A stretch of 64,000 bases of DNA from Gammaproteobacteria bacterium (GTDB lineage: Bacteria; Pseudomonadota; Gammaproteobacteria; Steroidobacterales; GCA-2729495): assembly GCA_016874095.1 (NCBI GenBank), contig VGVH01000006.1, forward strand, positions 1-64,000. Direction: 5' to 3'. The notes beneath the pieces are model-generated. The model did no database searches. It was not told the origin of the DNA and saw only the letters and a program-made list of their open reading frames with translations. The translations under genes and the position numbers were made by a program. This document shows positions 8,245 to 16,704 of the stretch, in pieces (position 1 is the stretch's first letter; each line of letters begins with the position of its first letter).

Positions 8245-9546
8245 TCACAACTTGCCCTCGTAGGTAATTCGCCAGATCCGCCCGCCCTTGTCTTCGGTGA
8301 GATAGAGCGCCCCGTCGGGGCCCTCGGCGATTCCCGTCGGACGGTACGCCGAGTCCGCCGGGCTCTTGATCGATTCCCTGCCGGTGAAGCCGTCGGCGAA
8401 TACTTCCCAGCCGTCGCCTTCGTCGGTGCCGAGCGGCCGGCCCTCGCGCAGCGGCACGAAGACCACCTTGTAACCGGCCTGCTCGAACGGCATGCGATTC
8501 CAGGAGCCGTGAAAGACGATGAACGCGCCTTGCCGGTACTTCGCGGGGAAGCTCTTGCCCGAGTGGAAGACGAGGTCGTTCGGCGCCCAGTGTGCCGGGA
8601 AGCCGATGAGGGGATCCTTGTAGTTGCCGCGCGCGCGCGTCTTGCCATCGCCGCCGTATTCCGGGCCCTGCATGCGCGCCTTCTGCAGCGGGTCGTAATA
8701 CGTGTAGGGCCAGCCGAAGTCATCGCCGGCTTCCGCCACGTGGAATTCCTCGGCCGGCAGGTGCTGGTTTATCTCGGCGCCGTAGAGCTTCGGCCACAGC
8801 ATGCCGATGCTGTCGCGGCCGTGCATGACGAAGTAGAGCTTCCCCGCCCACGGGTTCCACTCCATGGCCACGACGTTGCGGGTGCCGGTGACGAAACGCT
8901 CGCCATCGCGCACCTGGTCCTGGTGCAGCTTGTCGGCCTTGAACCGCCAGATGCCGCCGGAGCGCTCGAGCTGCGGGCAGGGATCGAAGCCGGGAGTCTC
9001 CGTGCGCATGAACTGCGATTCGCACACGTTGGAGGGCGTGCCGGAATTCACGTACAGGTTGCCATCGGGATCGATGGCGATGGTCTTGCTGCCGTGCGAG
9101 CGCTGCATCGGGAAGCCGCCGGCGATCGGTTCGGGGCCACCGGCCGGCACCAGCTCATCACCGAGCTTCATCCGGTACACCACCTGGTCGGAGGAGAAGT
9201 ACAGGTGTTCCTTGTGGATCGCCACCGCGGTGGTGATGTCGGTCGGCCCGAATGGCGTGACGATATCGGCCACGCCATCGCCATCGGTGTCCCGCAGCGC
9301 CACCAGCGCCCCGTACGCGGCCGCCTGGCGGAACATCTTCACCTCGAGCTGGAACGGCCGGGCCACGTATACATCGCCGTTGCCGCGCACGGCGAGGTGG
9401 CGGGCGGAGCCGAGGCCCGGGTGAAACACCGTGGCGCGAAAGCCGGCGGGCACGCGGATCTCGGGCAACGGGGCGGGCTCGGCGGCGCGGGCAGCGCCGG
9501 TGAGGGTCGCGAGCAGCAGAGGCAGGGTGAGGATCGCCTTGTTCAT
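8245..9546 (-). CDS. exported PQQ-type sugar dehydrogenase
   Basis: This is 433 residues from the ATG at 9546, which immediately precedes a signal peptide (MNKAILTLPLLLATLTGAARA); an in-frame upstream start would add 17 residues. The mature protein is a six-bladed propeller of the soluble glucose/sorbosone dehydrogenase family. It has IRVPAGFRATVF at the start, ARHLAVRGNGDVYVA, SHGSKTIAIDPDGNLYVNSG, a V-A-M-E-W-N-P blade and TGIAEGPDGALYLTEDKGG near the end. Expected role: periplasmic oxidation of an aldose or sugar derivative with PQQ. It lies between and opposite to the two LLM genes, ending convergently 43 bases after the first, and shares a divergent promoter region with the second. Confidence 0.85.
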   Translation of the reverse strand: MNKAILTLPLLLATLTGAARAAEPAPLPEIRVPAGFRATVFHPGLGSARHLAVRGNGDVYVARPFQLEVKMFRQAAAYGALVALRDTDGDGVADIVTPFGPTDITTAVAIHKEHLYFSSDQVVYRMKLGDELVPAGGPEPIAGGFPMQRSHGSKTIAIDPDGNLYVNSGTPSNVCESQFMRTETPGFDPCPQLERSGGIWRFKADKLHQDQVRDGERFVTGTRNVVAMEWNPWAGKLYFVMHGRDSIGMLWPKLYGAEINQHLPAEEFHVAEAGDDFGWPYTYYDPLQKARMQGPEYGGDGKTRARGNYKDPLIGFPAHWAPNDLVFHSGKSFPAKYRQGAFIVFHGSWNRMPFEQAGYKVVFVPLREGRPLGTDEGDGWEVFADGFTGRESIKSPADSAYRPTGIAEGPDGALYLTEDKGGRIWRITYEGKL

Positions 9547-9635
9547 GGTGTAGACGTGCCGGTGCCGGGTTGATGATGCAGCCATTATTGGCACCACCGT
9601 ATCATGAGAACCACGATCGGCACCGGGGCAGGCAG

Positions 9636-10646
9636 ATGAATATCGATATCGTCCTCGACTCCCACCTCCCCTCGGCGCAACTGGCCGAGCTCGGCCTGCT
9701 GGCCGAGTCGTATGGCATCAGGACACTCTGGAACGCGAGTTACCAGGACGGGCGCGACCCGTTCACGAACCTGGCCGAGCTGGCGCGGCAGTCACGCCGG
9801 ATCCATGTCGCACCGATGGCGGTCAACGCCTACGAAATGCATCCGTTCCGGATCGGCATGGCGCTGCTGACGCTGAACGAGATCGCCGGCGGACGGGTCC
9901 AGGCGATGATCGGCGGCGGCGGCGAAGTGGTCATGTCGCTCGGCATACCGTTTGAAAAACGAGTCCGTCACGTGCGTGAGTGCATCGAGATCGTCAAGGG
10001 CATGACCACCGGCCGGCCCTTCAGCTACAAGGGCGAGTTGTTCAGCATCGATGACTACGATCCCCGCTGGGTCACGGCGCCGCCGCCACTCATCTATGCC
10101 GGCGCCAACCGCCCGCAGATGCTCAGGATGGCCGCCACCGCCGCCGACGGCGTCTTCATGAGCGACCTGTCGCCAACCCTGGCCAAGGGCGCGATCGACA
10201 TCGTGCACGCGCGGATGGCGGAAACCGGGCGTAACCCGGCCGGTTTCCGCTTCAACAATTTCATGGCCTGGTATGTCTACGACGACAAGGCCGAGGCCCG
10301 GCACGAGGCCAGGCGCTGGATCGGATTCCGGGCAATCTTTCGCGAATACATGATGAGCGAGTTCATGACGAAGGAAGAATTCGCGGTCATCCTCGCGCAC
10401 ATCCCGCAGATCTACGCGATGGCGGCGAAAGACGCAGACTCCGTACCCGGCCTGCCGGATCACCTGCTCGACCGCTGCGTGGACGAGCTGACACTGACCG
10501 GCGACCTGAACGATCTCGACCGGATCATCGAGCATCTGCTGGAATTCAGGGCTGTTGGCGTTACCGACATCTGCATCGAACTGAAGAAACACCAGGCGCA
10601 CGGCATCCGGCTGCTTGGTGAGCGGGTGTTGCCGGCGATAAGCTGA
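9636..10646 (+). CDS. LLM-class flavin-dependent oxidoreductase (paralogue 2)
   Basis: This is 336 residues; ATG 9636 follows GGGGCAGGCAG and aligns with the start of paralogue 1. It shares the same framework: I-D-I-V-L-D, L-G-L-L-A-E-S-Y-G-I, EMHPFRIGMAL, SYKGELFSIDDY and TAPPPLIYAGA. The C-terminus VTDICIELKKHQAHGIRLLG matches the corresponding VTDVALKLHGDQAHAVRLIG of paralogue 1, so the pair arose by duplication and has diverged considerably. It is cytoplasmic. The next gene, an exported HemF-like protein, starts only 23 bases downstream and is probably in the same operon. Substrate unknown. Confidence 0.85.
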   Translation: MNIDIVLDSHLPSAQLAELGLLAESYGIRTLWNASYQDGRDPFTNLAELARQSRRIHVAPMAVNAYEMHPFRIGMALLTLNEIAGGRVQAMIGGGGEVVMSLGIPFEKRVRHVRECIEIVKGMTTGRPFSYKGELFSIDDYDPRWVTAPPPLIYAGANRPQMLRMAATAADGVFMSDLSPTLAKGAIDIVHARMAETGRNPAGFRFNNFMAWYVYDDKAEARHEARRWIGFRAIFREYMMSEFMTKEEFAVILAHIPQIYAMAAKDADSVPGLPDHLLDRCVDELTLTGDLNDLDRIIEHLLEFRAVGVTDICIELKKHQAHGIRLLGERVLPAIS

Positions 10647-10669
10647 TCAGAACCCCAACGGAGGCGAGC

Positions 10670-11611
10670 ATGATCGGTACCGGTTGTTCGAGCAGGATGG
10701 TCGTTCGCGGCAAGCGACTGCTGGTAACGTTCGCTCTTGCAGCGTCGTTCGGCACGGCGGCCTCGGCCGGGGACAAGTCGCTTTTCTCCAGCGACTACGC
10801 GGGACTGAACCAGGAACAGGCCGCCTACGCCGCACGAACGCTGGAATTCCTGTCGCGCATGGAGAACATGTATTTCGGTCGAATCGACAGGATGAATGGC
10901 GGCAGCAGCAAAAATGAAACGCGCACGTCGAATACGGAATATGCCGACCACAACGCCAAGGCGGCGCGCGGACCCGTGATCCAGAAAGGGGGGCGTGCGT
11001 ACAACATCACGAAAAAGCCGACCCGGAGCTTCCAGAAGCCCACCGTGTGGAGCCGGTTCTATTCCGTCGATATGCACGCGAAATCCCCGCTGACAGGCAT
11101 GATTCATGCCGCTTTCGTGGTCCAGTTCCATCAGGACGGTACCGACGCCATCGGTGGCTTCCTCGATGTGCTGCCTGCGGCAGCGCCTGCGGAGGATCTG
11201 CTCTATATGAAGAAGGCGATGGATGCGGTGTACGAGAAGTACGGAGTCGATCCGAAGCCGCATCGGGAATTGAGCTGCAAAGGCGACGACAAGGCCGCGG
11301 CAGCGACCGATCACCGTTATCGGCGCGAGGTGGCCTGCATCGGCGGGAGTTTCTACCTGCAGCCCATGCTGGCGGTCAACGACGAGAATTTCCGGTTCGT
11401 CACGGAGGCCTTCGAGACGCTGCTCGACTCGTACCTGACGCTGGCGGAGAAACGTGCAGATGATCCCGTCACCGAGGAAGACATTGCCCGGCAGGATGCC
11501 ATGCGCCTGAACTGGTTCGAGGACCGCATGTTCTCCGATCCGTTCACGACGGAGGTGGTTCCCTACGAGATCTGGTCGCTGCACAGCCTGCCGCCGGAAG
11601 TGAAGTTCTGA
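10670..11611 (+). CDS. exported HemF-like (coproporphyrinogen oxidase family) protein
   Basis: This is 313 residues with an N-terminal export signal (RGKRLLVTFALAASFGTAASA). The rest aligns, by eye, along the length of oxygen-dependent coproporphyrinogen III oxidase. GGRAYNITKKPTRSF matches the N-G-G-V-F...N-F-S block. SVDMHAKSPLTGMIHAAFV matches the V-V-H-P-x-N-P-Y-V-P-T-S-H-A-N region, and IGGFLDVLPAA the GGGFDLTPFY block. CIGGSFYLQP matches R-G-I-G-G-L-F-F-D, and the C-terminus EIWSLHSLPPEVKF matches E-S-I-L-M-S-M-P-P. Several of HemF's invariant residues are replaced, for example the N-P of the H-x-x-N-P block and the final R-G-x-x-F-G segment. Either a divergent oxidase or a binding protein of the fold. 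Exported HemF homologues are not something I know of; adjacency to an LLM flavoenzyme suggests a joint pathway. Confidence 0.65.
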   Translation: MIGTGCSSRMVVRGKRLLVTFALAASFGTAASAGDKSLFSSDYAGLNQEQAAYAARTLEFLSRMENMYFGRIDRMNGGSSKNETRTSNTEYADHNAKAARGPVIQKGGRAYNITKKPTRSFQKPTVWSRFYSVDMHAKSPLTGMIHAAFVVQFHQDGTDAIGGFLDVLPAAAPAEDLLYMKKAMDAVYEKYGVDPKPHRELSCKGDDKAAAATDHRYRREVACIGGSFYLQPMLAVNDENFRFVTEAFETLLDSYLTLAEKRADDPVTEEDIARQDAMRLNWFEDRMFSDPFTTEVVPYEIWSLHSLPPEVKF

Positions 11612-11644
11612 GGTGACGACGCCTGGCGTCGAGGTGCCGGCAAC

Positions 11645-12919
11645 GTGATCCGGGCCCGGACTCTGCGGTCGGCGCTGTGCCTGGTGATCCTGCTGGCGGC
11701 AGACCTCGCCCCGGCGGCCGATCAGAGCCTGCTCTACGTGGCCCGGGCGCCCCGTGACCGCGACGGGTTTCGGAACCTCAAGGCGTCCATCGAGGTCTTC
11801 GATATCCGCGACGCGCATCGCCTGGTCAAGGTGATTCCGCTCGATGCACCGCCCGGCAGTTCGCCCGTATTCCACGTTCGCAGCATCACCGCGAGCGCTG
11901 CCAGCAACAGGCTCTACATCTCCCACTATGGGAGCTACAAAGACCTGCGTCCCGGCGGGCCGATGTCAGGTCATGTCCTGGCGCTCGACCTGGAGACAGA
12001 CCGGGTACTGTGGAATCGCCCCTACCCCTCGTCGGTGGACCGCGGCGCCGTGACCCCGGATGGCAGCAAGCTCTTCATGCCGTCGGGTGAACTGGCGGCC
12101 ACCCCGTTTTTCTACACCATCGATGGCGCCACCGGCGCGGAGCAGCCGGCGCAACGCATCGAAGTGGCGCCATACACGCACAACACCGTGGTCAGCCTCG
12201 ATGGAACGCGCGTGTTCATGACTGCATTCGGTTCGTTCAGCAGCCGCAACTTCGAGCCCTTCATCCACGTCGCCGACAGCAGGACCGGCACGGTGCTGAA
12301 GAAGGTAGGGCCATTCGCTTCCCATGTCCGGCCGATCACCATCAACGGGGCAGCCGACCTGGTTTTCGCCAACGTCAATGGCCTGATCGGATTCCAGGTG
12401 GGGGACGTGCAGAGCGGCCAGGTGCTGTACACGGCACGGGCACCCGTCGAGGTGCAGGCGCCGTCCGGCCGGCGGTCCGATGTGAGTCACGGGATCTCGA
12501 TGACCGCCGACGAAACCGAAGTCTGGGTCGTGGACCAGGTGAACTCCGGGGTGCATGCCTTCGATATCAGCGGTCTGCCGCAGTCACCGCCGGTGTGGAA
12601 GCAGTTCATCGATACGAACAGTGGAAGCGAGCAGGATGCGAGCGGCCGCTACCTGTACGGCGAGGCCGGCATCGTCAACCAGCCGGGATGGCTCATGTCG
12701 AGCATCGATGGCAGGTACCTGTATCCGGAATCCGGCGAGGTCATCGACGTGGCCGCGAAGCGCGTGATCGGCCAGCTGATCGGCGCCAATGGCAGCTACG
12801 TGCACAGTCGCTTCGCGCTGCAGGTGGACTTTCGGGATGGCAGAGTGCAGCGGGTCGGCGATCAGCAGGGCGTGGGGCGCCGTGGTCATCTGCAGCTGAA
12901 AAAGGGCCAACCGCGCTGA
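11645..12919 (+). CDS. exported YncE/YVTN-type beta-propeller protein
   Basis: This is 424 residues from a GTG at 11645. A signal peptide (CLVILLAADLAPAAD) is followed by repeating blades of the form S-L-L-Y-V-A..., N-R-L-Y-I-S-H, V-T-P-D-G-S-K-L-F-M, V-S-L-D-G-T-R-V-F-M and MTADETEVWVVDQVN. This is a seven-bladed-type propeller of the YVTN/lactonase-like superfamily. Such periplasmic propellers bind ligands or act as accessory proteins; no catalytic residues can be assigned. It follows the HemF-like gene after 33 bases and is likely the last gene of that operon. Function unknown. Confidence 0.75.
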   Translation: MIRARTLRSALCLVILLAADLAPAADQSLLYVARAPRDRDGFRNLKASIEVFDIRDAHRLVKVIPLDAPPGSSPVFHVRSITASAASNRLYISHYGSYKDLRPGGPMSGHVLALDLETDRVLWNRPYPSSVDRGAVTPDGSKLFMPSGELAATPFFYTIDGATGAEQPAQRIEVAPYTHNTVVSLDGTRVFMTAFGSFSSRNFEPFIHVADSRTGTVLKKVGPFASHVRPITINGAADLVFANVNGLIGFQVGDVQSGQVLYTARAPVEVQAPSGRRSDVSHGISMTADETEVWVVDQVNSGVHAFDISGLPQSPPVWKQFIDTNSGSEQDASGRYLYGEAGIVNQPGWLMSSIDGRYLYPESGEVIDVAAKRVIGQLIGANGSYVHSRFALQVDFRDGRVQRVGDQQGVGRRGHLQLKKGQPR

Positions 12920-12930
12920 CTTAGCTGTTC

Positions 12931-13013
12931 CAGAAGCACTGGCCGCTGCCCGGAGCCTGGGCCTGGTTGACGTAATTCCCCTCGGCCTAGCCCGTCTTCC
13001 CCTTGATGTGCGC
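12931..13013 (-). pseudogene. possible C-terminal gene remnant
   Basis: Read on the minus strand this stretch gives PAHIKGKTG, an in-frame TAG, then AEGNYVNQAQAPGSGQCFWN, Ser and a stop. The text has ordinary protein composition and ends naturally, so it may be the tail of a deleted gene interrupted by a nonsense change. No family recognised and too short for certainty. Confidence 0.25.
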
Positions 13014-13023
13014 CGGCAGTCCG

Positions 13024-13078
13024 CCTCATACCATGCTGTACGATATGAGCATGGGTTCGGCGGGCTGGGCTGGCCCGC
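13024..13078 (+). promoter_or_regulatory. structured 5' leader upstream of the NhaD-type antiporter gene
   Basis: Three perfect short inverted repeats precede the antiporter gene: CTCATA (13024-13029) with TATGAG (13044-13049), CCATGCT (13031-13037) with AGCATGG (13048-13054), and GCGGGC (13060-13065) with GCCCGC (13073-13078). The first two interleave and share two bases, so they can form a pseudoknot or be mutually exclusive. The ribosome binding site CAGGAG lies about 20 bases further on. Possible ion- or pH-responsive leader; purely structural evidence. Confidence 0.35.
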
Positions 13079-13109
13079 TGCGCGGTCCTGATCGTCCCAG
13101 GAGCAATTG

Positions 13110-14462
13110 ATGCCTGACCTGACCGGCAGCAGCTACGGGCTTTTTGCGCTCGTGCTTTTCGTCGTCGCCTATGGATTCGTGATCTCCGAGGAGTTCACGC
13201 ACCTGCGCAAGTCGAAGTCCGTGCTGGCGGCGGCCGGCCTGATCTGGATCATCGTCGGGGTCGCCTACCAGCAGGCCGGGATCGGCGATGCGGAGGAGCT
13301 CCTGCGCGGGCATTTCGAGGAGTACGCCGAACTCTTCCTGTTCCTGCTGGCGGCGATGACCTACGTGAATACGATGCAGGAGCGGAACGTATTCGCCGCG
13401 CTGCGCGACTGGCTGCTTGCCCGGGGTTACAGCCTGCGAATGCTGTTCTGGATAACCGGACTACTCGCGTTCTGTCTCTCGCCGGTGCTCGACAACCTCA
13501 CCACGGCACTCGTGATGGGCGCCGTCGTCGTCTCCGTGGGGGCGGGCCAGCCGGCCTTCGTTGCGGTGGCCTGTGCCAACGTCGTGATCGCGGCCAATGC
13601 CGGCGGAGCCTTCAGTCCGTTCGGCGACATCACCACGCTGATGGTGTGGCAGGCAGGCAAGGTCACGTTCGCCGAATTCTTCGCCCTGTTCCTGCCGTCG
13701 GTCGTGAACTGGCTCGTGCCGGCGGCCGCGATGTCGTTGGCCGTGCCCGCCCTGCAGCCCGAGGCATCTGACGTGAGGTCTCCCATCAAGCCCGGTGGCG
13801 TGGTGGTGATCGCCCTGTTTGCGCTGACCATCGCGATGACCGTCGCCACGCACAATTTCCTGCACCTGCCGCCTGCGCTCGGCATGATGACCGGCCTCGG
13901 GCTGCTCAGCCTCTACGGCTATGTGCTGCGGCGCCGGGAGCTGCGTGGGCCTTCCCTCGCGACGCAGGGCGACCCCCCCCGGGGCTACAAGCCGGCGACG
14001 CGTCCTTTCGACATCTTCATCAGCATGAAGCGGGTCGAGTGGGACACGCTGCTCTTCTTCTATGGCGTCGTGATGTGCGTGGGTGGCCTCGGCGCGCTGG
14101 GCTACCTCGAGATCCTGGCCCGCGTGTCCTACGCGGACCTTGGCCCGTTCACCGCGAACGTGCTGGTCGGTTTCGCCTCGGCCATCATCGACAACATCCC
14201 GATCATGTTCGCGGTGCTCAGCATGGATCCTGTCATGTCGCACGGTGACTGGCTGCTGGTAACGCTCACCGCCGGGGTCGGCGGCTCGTTGTTGTCCATC
14301 GGCTCGGCGGCCGGTGTCGCCCTGATGGGGCAGGCCCGCGGCGTTTACACCTTCTTCAGCCACCTGAAGTGGGGCTGGGCGATCCTGCTGGGTTACGCGT
14401 TGAGCATCGCGACCCATGCCATCGTCAACCGCGACTTGTTCGCGATTACCGGCGGCACCTGA
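13110..14462 (+). CDS. nhaD: NhaD-type Na+/H+ antiporter
   Basis: This is 450 residues; ATG 13110 has CAGGAG eight bases upstream (a TTG one codon earlier is possible). It is a polytopic membrane protein of the ion transporter superfamily (NhaD/ArsB/CitM) with around 11-13 hydrophobic segments and a short loop containing EEFTHLRKSKSVLAA, typical of NhaD. LSPVLDNLTTALVMGAVVV and AANAGGAFSPFGDITTLM carry the paired Asp/Asn-Thr and G-G-A-x-S-P-x-G-D motifs of the transport core, and ASAIIDNIPIMFAVLSM repeats the core in the second half. It exchanges Na+ or Li+ for protons across the inner membrane. It stands alone, with a structured leader. The gene symbol follows family membership only. Confidence 0.85.
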   Translation: MPDLTGSSYGLFALVLFVVAYGFVISEEFTHLRKSKSVLAAAGLIWIIVGVAYQQAGIGDAEELLRGHFEEYAELFLFLLAAMTYVNTMQERNVFAALRDWLLARGYSLRMLFWITGLLAFCLSPVLDNLTTALVMGAVVVSVGAGQPAFVAVACANVVIAANAGGAFSPFGDITTLMVWQAGKVTFAEFFALFLPSVVNWLVPAAAMSLAVPALQPEASDVRSPIKPGGVVVIALFALTIAMTVATHNFLHLPPALGMMTGLGLLSLYGYVLRRRELRGPSLATQGDPPRGYKPATRPFDIFISMKRVEWDTLLFFYGVVMCVGGLGALGYLEILARVSYADLGPFTANVLVGFASAIIDNIPIMFAVLSMDPVMSHGDWLLVTLTAGVGGSLLSIGSAAGVALMGQARGVYTFFSHLKWGWAILLGYALSIATHAIVNRDLFAITGGT

Positions 14463-14559
14463 CAGAATCCCGGCGCCAGCGCGAATTGGCGAGGCAATGG
14501 CGGCGCCCGGTCGGTTGCGCCTCATACTACGTGGTGAGCCTTTCCCACTGGAGACGAAC

Positions 14560-15009
14560 ATGACCCTGCGCCTGCTGCAATCCCCCGGCCTGACCACGCC
14601 GAAGGATACGGAACTGGATCTCGACGACACGGAAACGAACTTCATGTCGCTGATGAAGCTGCGTGGGGACCTGAGCGGCAAGGACTTCTTCTTCGCCTTT
14701 CCCGGCCAGGCCTGGGCCATGGTGCCCCAGGAGCGGAACCTGAAGTGCTTTCGCACGTTCGGCTTCGGCTCCGGGCGGCTCGAGAAGGTGGACGAGGGCT
14801 ACCGGATCTACAGCCGCGAACTGCTCTTCTATCTCGACCCGGCCACCGGGGAGATCCTGCAGGAATGGAGCAATCCGTTTCTCGACGGACGCAAGGTGGA
14901 GGTGGTCCACATCCAGAACGACCCGGTCAACGGCGTCTTCGCACGCTCGGGTCCGGGACCGCTGGCGCCGCCCTACCCCTGGTCGGTCACGGCACGGTCC
15001 GACCAGTAG
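14560..15009 (+). pseudogene. DUF1838 family protein, truncated
   Basis: 149 residues are encoded from ATG 14560. The segment VDEGYRIYSRELLFYLDPATGEI and then WSNPFLDGRKVEVVHIQNDPVN is characteristic of DUF1838 proteins, which I recall as roughly twice this length. The frame stops just after ARSDQ and no continuation is seen downstream in any frame; the next recognisable sequence is a ketosynthase tail on the opposite strand. I infer loss of the C-terminal half by a deletion or recombination near 15010. DUF1838 has no established function; it often accompanies oxidoreductase genes. Confidence 0.65.
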
Positions 15010-15163
15010 TTGTCGTAGGCGAAACTCGCGCCGGCGCGAGCGAGTTGCGGATCGTCGGCACGCAGCATGTTGATGACTCGCTGACGGGCAATATCCGTGG
15101 ACGGGACTCCGGCAAGTCCGGCGGAGATCACCGGATTCCAGCGGGCGTAATGGGTCCAGCTCC

Positions 15164-15535
15164 TCACACTACCCGGCGGAAGATCAGCGAAGTATTGATC
15201 CCGCCGAATGCGAAGTTGTTGGACATGACGTACTCATGCGTCATTCGCCTGCCCTCGCCACGGATATAGTCGAGCGGTCCGCAACGCTCGTCCACGTTCT
15301 CCAGGTTGATCGTCGGGGCGTACCAGTCGTGGTTCATCATCTCGATGCTGAGCCAGGCCTCCAGTGCCCCGCAGGCACCGAGCGTGTGGCCGATGTAGCT
15401 CTTGAGCGAACTGATGGGTACCGGCCGGCCGAAGACAGCCGCTGTCGCATGCGTCTCGGCGATATCGCCATGCTCGGTCGCGGTGCCATGACCGTTCACA
15501 TAGCCGACGGCGTCGGGAGAGATACTACACTCCAT
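15164..15535 (-). pseudogene. beta-ketoacyl-ACP synthase, C-terminal fragment
   Basis: The readable part is 123 residues beginning at an in-frame ATG. It has YVNGHGTATEHGD, which carries the first active-site His, and SLKSYIGHTLGACGALEAW, which carries the second His in the K-S-x-x-G-H-T-x-G-A-x-G signature. It ends with MSNNFAFGGINTSLIF, the standard KS C-terminus. The N-terminal two thirds, including the nucleophilic Cys, is absent; upstream sequence in this frame is antisense to the chorismatase gene. It therefore cannot condense acyl chains. The type of KS and the adjacent XanB2-like gene suggest a relic of an aryl-polyene/xanthomonadin pathway. Confidence 0.8.
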
Positions 15536-15640
15536 CTGGTTGCCTTGGCGGCGCACCGGAGGGGGGAGCGACCGCTGTGGCATCATAACCAACACAGGGG
15601 ATGGCTGCCGCAGCCCGCGGTACAGCAGACCGGGAATGGC

Positions 15641-16696
15641 ATGAGTCTCAACCGGGCGGAAGCCCAAGCCGACAACCACCGCGGAATCTCCGCGACTAGG
15701 CAGGCCGAACCCGCCGGGCGACTGCATGGCTCGCTCCTCGCGGAGCCTCTGGCCGGCGAGCGCGCGTTCTTCACGCTGCGCTTCGGCGCGGTGCGCGACC
15801 CAAGGCAGCCCCCGAACCAGGTGCAGATTCCTCTTGCCGTACTCGGCGCCGGGCCCGACTTCGAAGTCTGGACCGGCGCAGCCGTGACGCGGCTCAGCGC
15901 CTTCCCCGGCGGTGGCCTTGTTGCGAGCGCCAATCATCTCGGGCTGTATCGTACGGCCGTGGTGCCGCCGGACGGCGACGTCAGAACGCTGACGCGCGAC
16001 ATCTACCACGACTTACTGGCCCTCCAGCACGAACTAGGCTACCCGCACCTGGTGCGAATGTGGAACGTCGTCCCGGCCATCAATGCGGGCGAAGGCGACG
16101 GCGAGACCTATGTGCGATTCAATCTCGGACGCGCCTCTGCCTTCGATGCGCTCGAGGTCCCGGAGGTGCGCTATTCCGCCGCAACCTGCGTCGGTGGGGC
16201 GCCGGACACCCCGCTGACGGTACTTGCGCTTGCGAGCCGGGTCGAGCCGTTGTCGATCGAGAACCCGCGCCAAGTGAGCGCGTACCAGTATCCGCGCCGG
16301 TACGGGCCGCGCGCACCGAGCTTTGCCCGTGCGACGCTGCTGCCCGATGCCGGCGGTGGCACGTTGTTCATCTCAGGTACGGCGAGCATCGTGGGGCACG
16401 AGTCGCGCCATGACGACATCGGACCACAGCTCGCCGAGACCCTCACCAACATCGGCAGGCTGCGCGAGCAGGCGCTGGCCCTGCGGCCGGGCCTCGCGGC
16501 CGCATCCCGGCGCAGCTGGCGCGTCTACCTGCGCGATCCCGCGGACCTCGCTGCCGTGCAGGATATAGTGCACGATCAGCTCGGCGGTCCAGGCGAAGTG
16601 GTGTTCCTGCACGCCGACATCTGCCGTCGGGAGTTGAAGGTCGAGATCGAGGGCGTTTGTGAGATCGTCGCGACTGGTCCGGGCGACTGGATCTGA
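15641..16696 (+). CDS. chorismatase / 3-hydroxybenzoate synthase-like (XanB2/Hyg5 family)
   Basis: This is 351 residues from ATG 15641. Family landmarks are RLSAFPGGGLVASANHLGLY, HELGYPHLVRMWNVVPAIN, RFNLGRASAF, LFISGTASIVGHESRH and the C-terminal HADICRRELKVEIEG with its acidic catalytic residue. These enzymes cleave chorismate to pyruvate and a hydroxybenzoate or dihydroxycyclohexadiene product. The Cys in A-D-I-C-R is, from memory, the residue that marks Hyg5/XanB2-type enzymes forming 3-hydroxybenzoate rather than FkbO-type ones. It is cytoplasmic. It is followed after 8 bases by a radical SAM gene, so probably one operon, and is next to a ketosynthase fragment. 3-Hydroxybenzoate starts xanthomonadin-type polyenes; here it may supply another product. 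Confidence 0.85.
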   Translation: MSLNRAEAQADNHRGISATRQAEPAGRLHGSLLAEPLAGERAFFTLRFGAVRDPRQPPNQVQIPLAVLGAGPDFEVWTGAAVTRLSAFPGGGLVASANHLGLYRTAVVPPDGDVRTLTRDIYHDLLALQHELGYPHLVRMWNVVPAINAGEGDGETYVRFNLGRASAFDALEVPEVRYSAATCVGGAPDTPLTVLALASRVEPLSIENPRQVSAYQYPRRYGPRAPSFARATLLPDAGGGTLFISGTASIVGHESRHDDIGPQLAETLTNIGRLREQALALRPGLAAASRRSWRVYLRDPADLAAVQDIVHDQLGGPGEVVFLHADICRRELKVEIEGVCEIVATGPGDWI

Positions 16697-16704
16697 CCGG
16701 CGCC

